From Perkinsus olseni (Eukaryota; Perkinsozoa; Perkinsida; Perkinsidae), in NCBI GenBank assembly GCA_013115135.1, contig JABANP010000187.1:27590-91589 (forward strand): a stretch of DNA of 64,000 bases, written 5' to 3'. This document shows positions 1 to 9,391 of this stretch, piece after piece. A model generated the notes under the pieces. It saw only the letters and a program-made list of their open reading frames with translations. It was not told where the DNA came from and ran no database searches. Both the position numbers and the translations under genes were made by a program. Positions within the stretch are counted from its first letter, which is position 1. The number at the start of each line of letters is the position of its first letter.

Positions 1-331
1 TCAATATGATATTGGCAATATCGCATGCAGACTGTTACAAAGCCCACTCCACACTTGGGAATGCAAAGCCCTCGTGTTTTCGAGTGTGGGGGGCCTGTGA
101 GTGGGAATTGCCCGCTGGACAATCGTGACGGTTAAACCGTCAGTTAAACGCAGCGTGACTCACGCTGGGATTTTTAGTCTGCGAAATATTCTCCAGTCCG
201 TCTGATTCCCTTCAGTTTTTTCGTAAGATTGTGGTACAGAAACTGCCATTCCTATACGGTATAGGCTATACCTAGAGCCTAGTGCAGCTCTAGTAGTGCT
301 GGAAGTTCGGCAGAATGGTAGATTCCTTCAG
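1..331. other. No gene seen; probable intron upstream of the ETF-QO 3' exon
   Basis: I see no conserved coding sequence here. The stretch ends in a pyrimidine-rich acceptor (ccttcag) directly before the ETF-QO exon, so it is most simply part of a long intron. It holds small snap-back repeats, such as a gacggtt/aaccgtc pair near 128-142. Confidence 0.4.
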
Positions 332-529
332 GTCTCTTTCGGGCAGTATGGCGGTCCGGAGCAGCGGTTCTGCCCGGCGAAGGTTTACGAATATGATGAC
401 AAGGGAAACCTGACCATCAATGCACAAAATTGCATCCACTGCAAAACCTGCAGTATAAAAACGCCTGGGCACTTCATACAGTGGACTGTGCCTGAGGGAG
501 GCGGAGGACCGCAGTATGGTAGTATGTGA
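332..529 (+). CDS. ETFDH: Electron transfer flavoprotein-ubiquinone oxidoreductase, last exon (partial)
   Basis: ETF-QO passes electrons from ETF to ubiquinone at the inner mitochondrial membrane. The exon encodes the C-terminal ferredoxin-like part. An [10 protein letters not shown] segment supplies the first cluster cysteine. About 25 residues later comes [15 protein letters not shown], the C-x2-C-x2-C part of the 4Fe-4S site, and then the family's closing [12 protein letters not shown] and a stop. It is open from an AG acceptor at 331 in phase 0. Earlier exons would lie beyond the left edge or past a long intron, because nothing resembling the FAD domain is visible in bases 1-331. A processed or broken 3' fragment cannot be excluded. 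The family match is strong; only the intactness of the gene is uncertain. Confidence 0.85.
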   Translation, partial: VSFGQYGGPEQRFCPAKVYEYDDKGNLTINAQNCIHCKTCSIKTPGHFIQWTVPEGGGGPQYGSM

Positions 530-3500
530 GAAGCGTACGCCCAGATGATCGATTGTTTGGTAATCGCCTCATTGATAGGCATTCGTTATTGTTTTCTTCA
601 TTGGGAGCAAAATATTTTTTCGATCAGTTTGTTTGGGGTTGTGAGTCATTGCTCGGGGAATTGAACCTGGGTCAGATTGTGGATGCGAGCCACCCTGTTG
701 AGCGTTTCGTTTGTGGTTTCTATAGGAGACGCTGTTGGGTTTACAGTGGAAAAGAGGGATTTTGAGGTGCTCCTTGAAACCAGTTTCTATAATCACGAAG
801 ATGTACATTCATCACTGGGATAGCCTGATTGGTCGATTCTCTGGGATCCTCTGTAGCGAGTCCGGTGTCCAGGTTGGATTCTGCCGCTTGACCACCATTG
901 CAGCCAAGAACGGCGTTTAGTTTTTGGAAGCTCCTGCAGGCGTATTATTTCTGAACGTGTAATTTTCGGAAGTTTTGGTAGTTCCGTTCGGAAGTTCTGC
1001 CTTAGTGCATTGTATTCGCGCTGATTAAGCATGGGTATATTAATTGCAGGAGTCCTGCATCAGGGCTAATTCTTCATCTCAGTTGGCATCCATCATTACG
1101 TATTGATGCCAAATTGGCGTTGTCAATCAAGCCCTCCTACTTGATTAGATAGTCGCGGATAGGAAATCTTGGAACAATTCCTGTGGAGAGATGACCGATG
1201 GTCATAGGTGGAGTCGCAGGATGACGATTGTTGAAGGCGTTGTGGGCGTCGAAGTAACTTCAGGTCCTGAAGTTCAGGATCGCCCGTGACAGGTAGTGAA
1301 CAGTGGACAATCAAAAATCATCGCCATGTGTCCTTGCCCACACCAGCTCTGTCTATCCGTCCGTTATCGCAACTCATGAGATCGAACGGACGGATAGACA
1401 GAGCTTGTGACTTCCACAACGACTCATGAGCCATAGTATGGCTGCCATACGACTCATCTGCCTCAACTCTGATTTTGCGCGGAGACTGATAGTTCTCGAT
1501 CTCAGTTTTACTCCTTACATGTTCCATCTTCTGGATACCGCCACAAGCACCTAAATCATAAGCCACGAAAGTCATCGGTGTTCATATGACCATAGATTGC
1601 CAGTGGGCCACGATATTGCACAGGTTCGTGGAGGGTCGGAATTCATGAGCCCAACTGCGTCATCAGGGAGCAATGCTTCCGGAGCATCCTCATCTTGATA
1701 TACACCCTCCTGCAGTCACTGGGGTCGAGAGCTATGAGTTGGTTCAAGCAACTTGGTTGGGATCGAGATATTGATCGAATGCATGTTGGTCGACCTACGA
1801 GACCACCGGTCGATGCCCGTCCCTATGCCAGCTAGGATAATGCTGGGAGGTGCTGGATAGTCTGTCAGACCGGGTCTGACAAGGTTCCTTGCTGCTCACA
1901 AGATGGCAACAAGTTGTTGGGCTGGAGCCCCGCGACGAAGGGCTGTACAGTGCGCTGGGCCATATCACCGGGATGCTTTGCCTGGCTCAGTGTATGCACA
2001 CACCCCGAAGTTTGCAATACTGAGTGACATTTTCAGCTCTTCCAGGGATGCTTGACCTGGGAGTCCCAGGCAGGGACCGTCCACCCGGTGAATGATGCAT
2101 TCATGTGGATGAGTGCTGAGATATCGACAGCCTCCGGCCCAGGCGTCGAGGTGAATGAGAACAGGCAGCCCACAGTGTCAGTGGCGTCGAGTGAGGACGG
2201 GCTATATCCTTTGCTATTCGAGCCTGGTCAACGGGGACCCCGACTCGGGGTGAGATTACCTGTGAGATCTTCCAGAGTGTCTTGGTCTCTCTGAGACGGC
2301 TAAGCCAGCCCGGCTTTTCGACCCAAGCGCGCTATTCATTGAAGTTGCCACGCCAAAGTCGAATGTCAGTACGTGAAGTCTCGGAGGCGGCGTTCAACTG
2401 GTGAAAGAGAAATAGACGTGGAGGTCGGACAACGCGTGCTTCAGTGAGTGCACGAGGTGCAAAGTTCTACCATCTGTTGGCCCAGGTATGTCGACGCTTC
2501 ATCGATGGACGTTTTCTGCTATCCCTCGGCACTGCTGTAAGCCGTGGATCTTCGAGCTGGCTTGCAATCAACGACACGCTGACTCTGGTTGGCGGGAGCG
2601 GTGCGACTGCATGACGAAGGGAGCGACCGCGGCATTCCGTCGCAATACCCTACTACGTCCCGTGTTCGACTGGCGCCCAGCTAACGGCTTGCAAGGCCCT
2701 ACACCCGTTATCAACCGCGACCTGGTCGCCGCCATCAGCTGTGGCCCGCTCAGTATGCTGAGGGTTCTGCTCCCGGGTCGGGGCCCGACCGTCGAGCCCA
2801 ACTCGTGTCGCGGGCGAAGTATCGAAGGGATCTCAGAGAGCTAAGCCATACTGGTAGATCAGCTAGCCGATAGACGTACACCTGCGGAGGCAGTATGAGG
2901 CTGAGTTCAACAAGCGCCCGAAGGAGTACAGAAATAGAAGCCTCAAGGCGTGCAGGAATCGCACGTCGTAGTGGCGTCGCCATGCAGCAAGTGAGCAGTC
3001 ATTGCTCAATATACTCATTATGATGGATGCCCAGTATGGATATCAGTATGGATGTCCTCCATGCTACAATTCATTCATACTACTGATCTTTCGTTTGTCT
3101 GCTAGTTATACAAAGAAAGTATCTTTCGACAATTCCCGATTGAGACGGCAAATAAACCCGTCCACAATCGCTACGGAGAAATTGGAAAAACTTCATGTGA
3201 TATGATTTTGTGGACGGGTTTAGTAAACCCGGTTTACTAGTATCTGGAAGACGCGAACACTGTTCGCTCTTCTCGGTTCGATCACAGGGCAGAGCTGGTA
3301 GTCCGTCGTTCTTCTGAATGTTCGGGGGAAGTGGACCACCGCGAGCTTCCTTTCTCGTATCTCATCTACGTTCAACGGTTCACGAAGCTTTTTCTTTCAG
3401 GGACGGAGATCGACCTTAGCGGAGACTCCATGAGATCATTTGATTCAGAGGTAACTTCGTGCAACACAGATGAAAATTTAGTGATGCCACCTCCCGTACA

Positions 3501-3685
3501 GTTCGGGTATACTTCGTGACGCGAGCTTAACTTCGTGAAGTTCGTAAGAAGACGTAAGCTACTCTTAGTACTTTAGAAGACCTTCGCCTCTGGATATTCA
3601 CGGGCCAACGGTCGGGTCCTCGCGACTGTAGTTAATTACTCTGATTATCGACTGTAGTTGCCTCATTTTATTAAACTCATCAATA
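530..3685. other. No supported gene; includes a long inverted repeat and possible retroelement debris
   Basis: Only short ORFs occur. Around 2490-2620 one frame reads somewhat like a decayed retropepsin (a RFLL...GTAVS...SSWLA pattern), with further pol-like scraps to about 2980, but stops break every frame. This is a suggestion only. A perfect 21-bp inverted repeat lies at 1345-1405. Confidence 0.35.
1345..1405. repeat. Perfect 21-bp inverted repeat with 19-nt loop
   Basis: The arm at 1345-1365 (agctctgtctatccgtccg...) is the exact reverse complement of 1385-1405. It would form a strong hairpin in DNA or RNA. No terminator, tRNA or transposon end is evident around it. Confidence 0.85.
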
Positions 3686-3784
3686 ATGATTTTACACTGC
3701 ATCGAAGGTCTGTATTAAGGCATTTCAATGGAGGCTGGCGAAATCAAGGAGCGGCTCGCCACTCATTGTTCCTTCTGTCGAGGG
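3686..3784 (+). pseudogene. Broken copy of the small gene at 5839 (first exon only)
   Basis: This stretch matches 5839-5937 and its upstream bases (aaactcatcaataatg). The reading frame has an in-frame TAA where the other copy has a CAA codon in a YQG context. A donor-like gtaagt follows the NCSFCRG-type end, as in the intact copy. Nothing like the second exon follows before the sequence diverges, so this is a truncated, nonsense-bearing duplicate. Confidence 0.6.
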
Positions 3785-5838
3785 GTAAGTCGTTGGGTGT
3801 AGAAACATCTAGGAGGTCACTACAAGTATCATAAGTCATATCTTACTGTGTTTTTTGTCCTCCCGTAGTTGAAATCTTCGTTCCGAAAATATGATCTCCA
3901 GGCTGTCAGCGAGGGTCGATGATCGCTTCATCAGGACCGGGTCGGGAGCCAGCGTCGAAGAATTTCTTTGATGCGCGCTTTGTGTGCTCCGGTTCCAGGC
4001 TGGAAACTGAAAGTTCCTTTTCACTGAAAAGAGCAGACGAAGCACACCTTGTCTCCGGCAGACCAGCATTTTCGACATAATTCCTTCAAGGAAGACTGCT
4101 GATCTGTCCTCTCCGGATCGTCCGACGAACAATTGAGATGATAGCCTGATCGCCACTGTTCGATCGCTCGGAGCCGCGCTCGAAAGACCAAGGCATCGCC
4201 GATCCCTCAGGATGAATCTTGAGAGGTATAACTCGATTGACCCTGTCACAGGGTCCCTGTGGAGAATAGCTCGATAGGGAGAAGCACAAGCAATGTTTGC
4301 CAAGCATGAGCGCATGAGGCGGGAACGCCTTCGTGCGGACAAAATTGGTGATGGTCAGACCTGCCAAGGCCGTGAACGACGGTCTTGAACGTTTAAATAA
4401 ATCGACCGATAGATAGGTCGATTGAAGGGTCGACTATGATGCTATTAAGAGGCCCTGCGTGGCACACTCATCGCGCCCCAGTGATCAATCTGAGCAGGTG
4501 CTGAGGTGAGCCACCTGCATGTGGCTGATGGGCCGTAAGCCAGTGTTGCAAGGTCCTCGCAGCCAGGGCGTGTCGGCCTGGCCCAGGGTCCCTGGGCGAC
4601 TATACTCGCTCAAGGGGTACAGCGAACGCAATGGGGCCAGTCGCTCAGAAGCTTTGTCGCTGAAAAGGAAGAGCAAATGCGGAAGGATTGCCTTGGTCAC
4701 TGCCGCAGATTCATTAGTACCATGGGCGCTATCATGCTCAAAATCCACTTCGACAGCATAGTCATGCGCAGTTGCCCAGCAACAACTGACTGCAGCGCGT
4801 ATGATCAGCTCTTTCACCGAATCATGACAGCCTGGTCTCAGGAGGGTGAAGTTCTCTATCTTGCACGTGGGATGGGTGATGAGCAGCCTCTGTAAGGCAT
4901 TCAGTGCACTTCACAACTGCACCGTTGACCCACGAGATAATGACCAACGACTTTGGTCGTCTACAAGATGTTTCAGAGTACTTACAGAGTCATGTCATCA
5001 CCAAAGCAAGAATTCCTGCTATCTTTTATGTTACCAAAACGACATATGGTGGGAGATCAGAAAATGCGTGGGTTCCACAACTGGTCGTCCACAGTTGCGA
5101 GCGTGGTACTGCGAGCCGAAGAAGAACTCATGCGCAATGCTATTGCGAGATTCCCCGAAGGAACTATGCAGAAAAGAAAGTTTGACCGAAGCGAGTTCAC
5201 CTGTGAGACCTTCGAGAGTGTCTGCATGACCGGGCGATAAGGCCGTTATCGGGAAGCAAGCTATCGATGAGTGTGCGCGATTCAACATGGTATGTTTCAT
5301 GCCTATTAGATCACTTAGTCTGTGTTATCTGTTGGTAGTGGGGTGCAAAGAAATACTCCGGAAATTCCCGAAAACGACGATGAGAACAAACTTGAAGGAA
5401 TTTGAGCTCTAAGCCGATTAAAGCTCGGATTTTTTCAAGTTCTTTTCGATTAGACTAATGGCTTTTTTCGGTTGGATTGTTCAACCGATCTAACGGCGAG
5501 TCACTCTCCCGATTGATGAAGTGGCAGAGCTCGTGGCCGCAAAGTTTCGCTCTCGTCTCTCATCTTCGGATTACAGTTTATAGTCTGTAAATTAATACTA
5601 ATTGTAAATTAGTGGAAAGTCTCTGTAAATTGCCAAGATTTGTCTGTCAGGTTCGGACACCGACGTTTGCGGAGACGTCAAAGGCAACTTTGTCGTCGAG
5701 CAGAGTTGAAGGTTCAGTACTTCAATCTTTATAACAGTTCGGGCGTCCTCTCCCCTCTAAAGAGTCAATAGGTGACTAGTCCGGTCTTTGTGATAGACCA
5801 TCTTATGTAGTTGTCTTCTTTTATCAAACTCATCAATA
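3785..5838. other. No supported gene
   Basis: Overlapping short ORFs near 4680-5240 give no recognisable motif in any frame. The stretch has several small palindromes, for example around 4395-4425 (gaccgatagataggtc). Confidence 0.3.
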
Positions 5839-6409
5839 ATGGTTATACACTACATCGAAGGTCTGTACCAAGGCATGTCCGTGAAGGCGGATGAAATAAA
5901 GGAGAGGCTCGCCACTAATTGCTCCTTCTGTCGAGGGGTAGGCAGTTGGGGGCAAGTCTGTGACGGGAGAGCGAAACGCTGCTACAAATTAGATCACATC
6001 GTGTTTAACGTTATGTTCGTCTTTGATTATCCCGTAAGCCCAGTTTCAGACACTCAATCGGAATAAATGAAACCATGTGAAGGGAAGGGTCTAGATCGTA
6101 CAAAAGTCGGGTATTGTCAAGTATTGCTCACGCCAAAAAATGCGTTCAGTAGAATCATGAAGGCGTAGAAACGTCGTTGTGTGTCACTGGTAGTCCGAGG
6201 CTTCAGTGGCGCCATGCGTTCAGGATGTGCTGTCCTTCCTCCGACCATCGTCGTCGTCGTCATCCGAGCCGAGCAGTGGCATCTCCAGCAAAGTCCAGGG
6301 GTGGTACAAGGATACTGCCGGTGGTATGCGGCACTCCCCTGTTACCTTCACCAAGGAGGAAGCTGCTGCCGTCAATGACAATGGAGGGGATTGCTACACA
6401 TGCAGGATG
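5839..6409 (+). CDS. Small two-or-more-exon gene, function unknown
   Basis: I do not recognise this gene. Exon 1 (5839-5937, 33 codons) runs from ATG to a gtaggc donor and ends in NCSFCRG. An acceptor at 6223 (gcgttcag) opens exon 2 (6224-6409) in the same phase. Exon 2 has a serine run of about six residues, a QGWYKDTAGGMRHSP segment and a second cysteine pair (GDCYTCR), then a gtgagc donor. The two C-x2-C pairs could bind one metal ion, which is an inference. The 3' exon is unclear: the candidates lie at about 6530-6650. A damaged copy of exon 1 with its 5' flank is at 3686, so the locus was duplicated within about 2 kb. Confidence 0.45.
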
Positions 6410-7171
6410 GTGAGCCTCTGCTGGACTTATTTTGGGGGAGCTCTTCCGTTTCTGTTCTCTCGTCAGAGTTGGTCGTGGTCCTTAGGTTGGGTTCGTCACC
6501 TTCACAGCAGCATCAGCCTATTGTTTAGCAGAGGCCAAGAGGAGTGCAGGCGCTGGACGTAAGTTCCAGTCCTCGCCATCCCCTCATCCGGTCGAAGTTC
6601 CGCTGGTCGGGGCGAAAATGAGAAGCATAGTGGCGCCGCGAGATATTCAGAATTGATTTCGTCTACTGCGAGAGTAGGGTACCGGACTATAGCTGGAGTC
6701 TGTTTACCGGAGCAGATTTGGTTGAGTATTTGCAACGGCATCCGAGGTTGACGCGGGGATCTTGCAAGTATCCCTATTACGATAAAATCAAATTAAAATT
6801 GATTATCAAAAATTAGTTGCATTAAAAATTTTGTCACCGCCGGGATTCGAACCCGGGATCGACTCGGGTCCTCCATAGCTGTAAATAGAACCTCCTACCA
6901 CAAGCACTTTTCCCTTCCTCCGCAGGTCGGGTATTTCGGGGTCTCAGCGGTCTCTTCGCCGCCCTCGCCCTCGTTCGGGGCTTCACACCAGCACGCCCGA
7001 TTGATGTCTCAACACTCAATGTAGTGGATAAAGCAGTACCAACTCCTGTCGTCTCGCCACTGGCGGGAGGGGGGCGGTCCGAGTAAACTAATTCTCTGCA
7101 GCTCAGGATTGGTGTGACTGGCGTTGGCCGGGAGATGGTCGCTTTTGGAGGGCCCTGTTCCTTCTTTCAGT
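6410..7171. other. Intergenic/UTR; 3' end of the upstream gene and a tRNA-like relic
   Basis: It probably holds the last exon of the 5839 gene (about 6530-6650). An AT-rich stretch (about 6780-6830) follows, then a minus-strand T-arm-like element at 6832-6862. A ttctttcag acceptor-like sequence sits just before the ATG at 7172, suggesting an intron or trans-splice site in the 5' UTR of the next gene. Confidence 0.35.
6832..6862 (-). other. tRNA T-arm-like relic (B-box)
   Basis: On the minus strand the sequence cccgggttcgaatcccgg forms a perfect 5-bp T-stem with a TTCGAAT-type loop, followed by an acceptor-like cggtgaca. I could not find a matching 5' acceptor strand, D-arm or anticodon arm, so this is a fragment or SINE piece and not a working tRNA. 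Confidence 0.45.
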
Positions 7172-8926
7172 ATGATTGGTAAATGCAACCGCGATCTGTC
7201 AACGACTCTGATGCGTCTCCTTCACACTACCGCAGGGCGGGTGGGCAGTCGGAGTTTACTACTCGAAATCGGCGGCTGTCGAGATCCTGAGACGCTAGGG
7301 AATGTAATTCATCGGAAATGTGCGGATTTCGAGCACGTCCACTGGATCACCGCACTGCGAAGATTCGCCCAATTGAATCCTGACCATCTCTCCTCGGACA
7401 CTCGGCTCACTCTCAAGGTATGCCTCTCCCTGCCGGTCCGGAATTTGGATTTTCGAGCGGTTTCGGACCTAGTCTGGGCGTTGGGGACGCTGGGCTCATC
7501 CCGCGCCGCCGCGCAGCCGTTTGTCGACCATTCGGTTCGCCTTGTGCGCCTCTCGCCTGCCTCACCGGATCTGCAGAGGGTCGCGGCTCTCCTGGTGGGG
7601 ATCGCCCGAGGGAAGTTCGAGCGGGGCTGTTTGATGCTGGCCCTAGAGGATCGTCTCTGTTGCGATGGATCTTGGAAGGGGCGGGATGTGAGCCTCTGTC
7701 TGTGGGCGTTGGGGAGATTCTCGTACGAAGGCAAGTTGGTGGATGTACTAGCAGATTGGGTGATGCAAGCGGGGCCCTCGGGAATGAGCGAGCAAGATTG
7801 GAGCGTTGCCCTTTTCAACTTGGGCCGGCTTGGTCGGTTTGATCTTGCGCTGGTGCCGAGGGCGAGCGGCCTCATGAACGACTCTCGGAATATAGCGACA
7901 CTATTGTGGTCGGCTGGTCAGGCGGAAGGAGGTGCTCGAATTTTGTGGCGCGCGGTCAAGGATCACTATGATGTTCTGTCGGACCGCCTGTTACCGGCGG
8001 ACATCCCTCAGGTTATGTGGGCCCTCACGAGAATCGACAATTCCAAAGCACTGGGGACTTTGGCGCTCCGACTTGCCGAGAAATTAAAGAATAGTAATTG
8101 GGTACCGATGAACCGTCTAGAGATCAATAACGTCGCCTATGGTCTGCACTGGACGGGCGTGATGGACTTGCCCTTGTACCAGTGGCTGCACGCGTTGATG
8201 TCAGCGCATTTAGTCAAACTACCAACTCGGAAGGCAAGCTCAGGGGTGATGCGGAAGATTCCTGAGGAGGTAGTAGACGGGACGACGGAGCCATTGGTGG
8301 TGTACAGCGGACTGGGTGGGGTGAGTATTGTGTATAAGCCTAATGCGTGGACGACTGAGATGACGCAGAGCTTCTTGGGGGAATCTTTGGTACTTGCGCA
8401 CAGGATAGATTTTGGAACCTCGGGGCCGCTGATGGGGACGACGTCGGGAGCGGAAGAAGCGGTATTGGCGTTGCAGCAGCAGGCCGGTTTGGTGGTTAAG
8501 AAATACTGGTGTTTGGTGGAGGGAATTCTGATGGAAAAAGAGGGAAAAATCGAAGCGAGGATTGAGAATTTGGAGACTTGGTGTGTCGTATCTGAGGATG
8601 GCAAGCCGGCTGTGACGAAGTATACTGTGAGGAGAGAGTTCAAATCCGTGGGGGTGTCTTTGGTAGAATGCCGCCTGCTGAGTGGGCGAAAGCATCAGAT
8701 CAGGGTTCATATGGCCTCGTTGGGCCATCCGCTTGTAGGAGATCCATGGTATAATTCGGAGACTAAACTTGACCTGAGCGCCGGGAGAATCTTCTTGCAC
8801 TGTCATAAGCTGGAGTGGTTCGACCTTTATTTGGCGGAGGAGCGGTATGGGGTGGAGGTGCCGTTGCCGAGGGATCTGAGGGATGTCATGAGTCGAGTTG
8901 AAAGGCTGGAAAATTCCGTCGGATGA
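7172..8926 (+). CDS. RluA-type pseudouridine synthase fused to an N-terminal helical-repeat domain
   Basis: The C-terminal half is an RluA-family pseudouridine synthase, which turns uridine into pseudouridine in RNA. It has the catalytic motif HRIDFGTSG at about residue 410, with aspartate 413 as nucleophile, a KKYWCLVEG strand, and the family motif RKHQIRVHMASLGHPLVGD with a WYN tail. Residues about 60-345 are different: a row of W/Y-A-L-x-x-L/G helices (LVWALGTLG, LCLWALGRFSY, VALFNLGRLGRF, TLLWSAGQ, VMWALTRI) spaced about 35-40 residues. They resemble the heptatricopeptide/RAP-type repeats of alveolate organelle RNA-binding proteins. The first in-frame ATG is 7172 and gives 584 residues with a basic, Ser/Thr-rich start (MRLLHTTAGRVGSRS) like a mitochondrial presequence. 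No intron is needed. The fusion suggests targeted modification of organellar RNA. Confidence 0.88.
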   Translation: MIGKCNRDLSTTLMRLLHTTAGRVGSRSLLLEIGGCRDPETLGNVIHRKCADFEHVHWITALRRFAQLNPDHLSSDTRLTLKVCLSLPVRNLDFRAVSDLVWALGTLGSSRAAAQPFVDHSVRLVRLSPASPDLQRVAALLVGIARGKFERGCLMLALEDRLCCDGSWKGRDVSLCLWALGRFSYEGKLVDVLADWVMQAGPSGMSEQDWSVALFNLGRLGRFDLALVPRASGLMNDSRNIATLLWSAGQAEGGARILWRAVKDHYDVLSDRLLPADIPQVMWALTRIDNSKALGTLALRLAEKLKNSNWVPMNRLEINNVAYGLHWTGVMDLPLYQWLHALMSAHLVKLPTRKASSGVMRKIPEEVVDGTTEPLVVYSGLGGVSIVYKPNAWTTEMTQSFLGESLVLAHRIDFGTSGPLMGTTSGAEEAVLALQQQAGLVVKKYWCLVEGILMEKEGKIEARIENLETWCVVSEDGKPAVTKYTVRREFKSVGVSLVECRLLSGRKHQIRVHMASLGHPLVGDPWYNSETKLDLSAGRIFLHCHKLEWFDLYLAEERYGVEVPLPRDLRDVMSRVERLENSVG

Positions 8927-9391
8927 TTTTCATGTTTCTGAAATTTTGATGTTTTTTGTTCTGTACTGCGTCTGTTGAAGTTCATGGGAGGTCCTTGTCT
9001 GTTCGGCCGGTTAAGGCTGTTGATAATCGTTCATGAAGTCTACTGTTTATTATCCCGTTTCCGCCCGAGAAAGGGCCCTCGGAAGAGTGGGGATCGCGCG
9101 CTCTCCTCACTATGATGGAGACAAGGGTAACCCTGTTTGGTTGCCGCGGACGTCGGGGATGACGAGCGAAGCAAGTTGATTACCGGTGGAGGTCGCTCGG
9201 GCGTTGTACAGATCAGTCGGGGGGTCTTTTCGAGTGCGTTGCATGTGAAAGGGCGGCCTGGTGTCTCAACTCTACGACCCCTCGTGATCTTCTTCATGTA
9301 TAGGTCTCGAGTGTCCCTAGGATTCCGCGAAAAGTTGGTATGCTTCAGTTCATTTTCATTAAAGAGGCGTTAACTAAGTCGGTGCATCAAT
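8927..9391. other. Intergenic region between the PUS gene and YJU2
   Basis: No gene or clear motif is seen. A short ORF at 9040-9297 on the minus strand has no family features. Confidence 0.5.

Noticed and set aside
2488..2980. Possible Ty3-type retropepsin and pol remnant
   Set aside because: Only a loose resemblance in one frame, interrupted by stops, with no reverse transcriptase or integrase motif nearby.
4846..5240. Overlapping plus-strand ORFs that might be transposase exons
   Set aside because: No catalytic motif, no terminal repeats, and three frames are equally open.
7309..7875. 188-codon minus-strand ORF opposite the PUS gene
   Set aside because: Shadow of a well-supported coding exon; Arg/Ser-rich with no motif.
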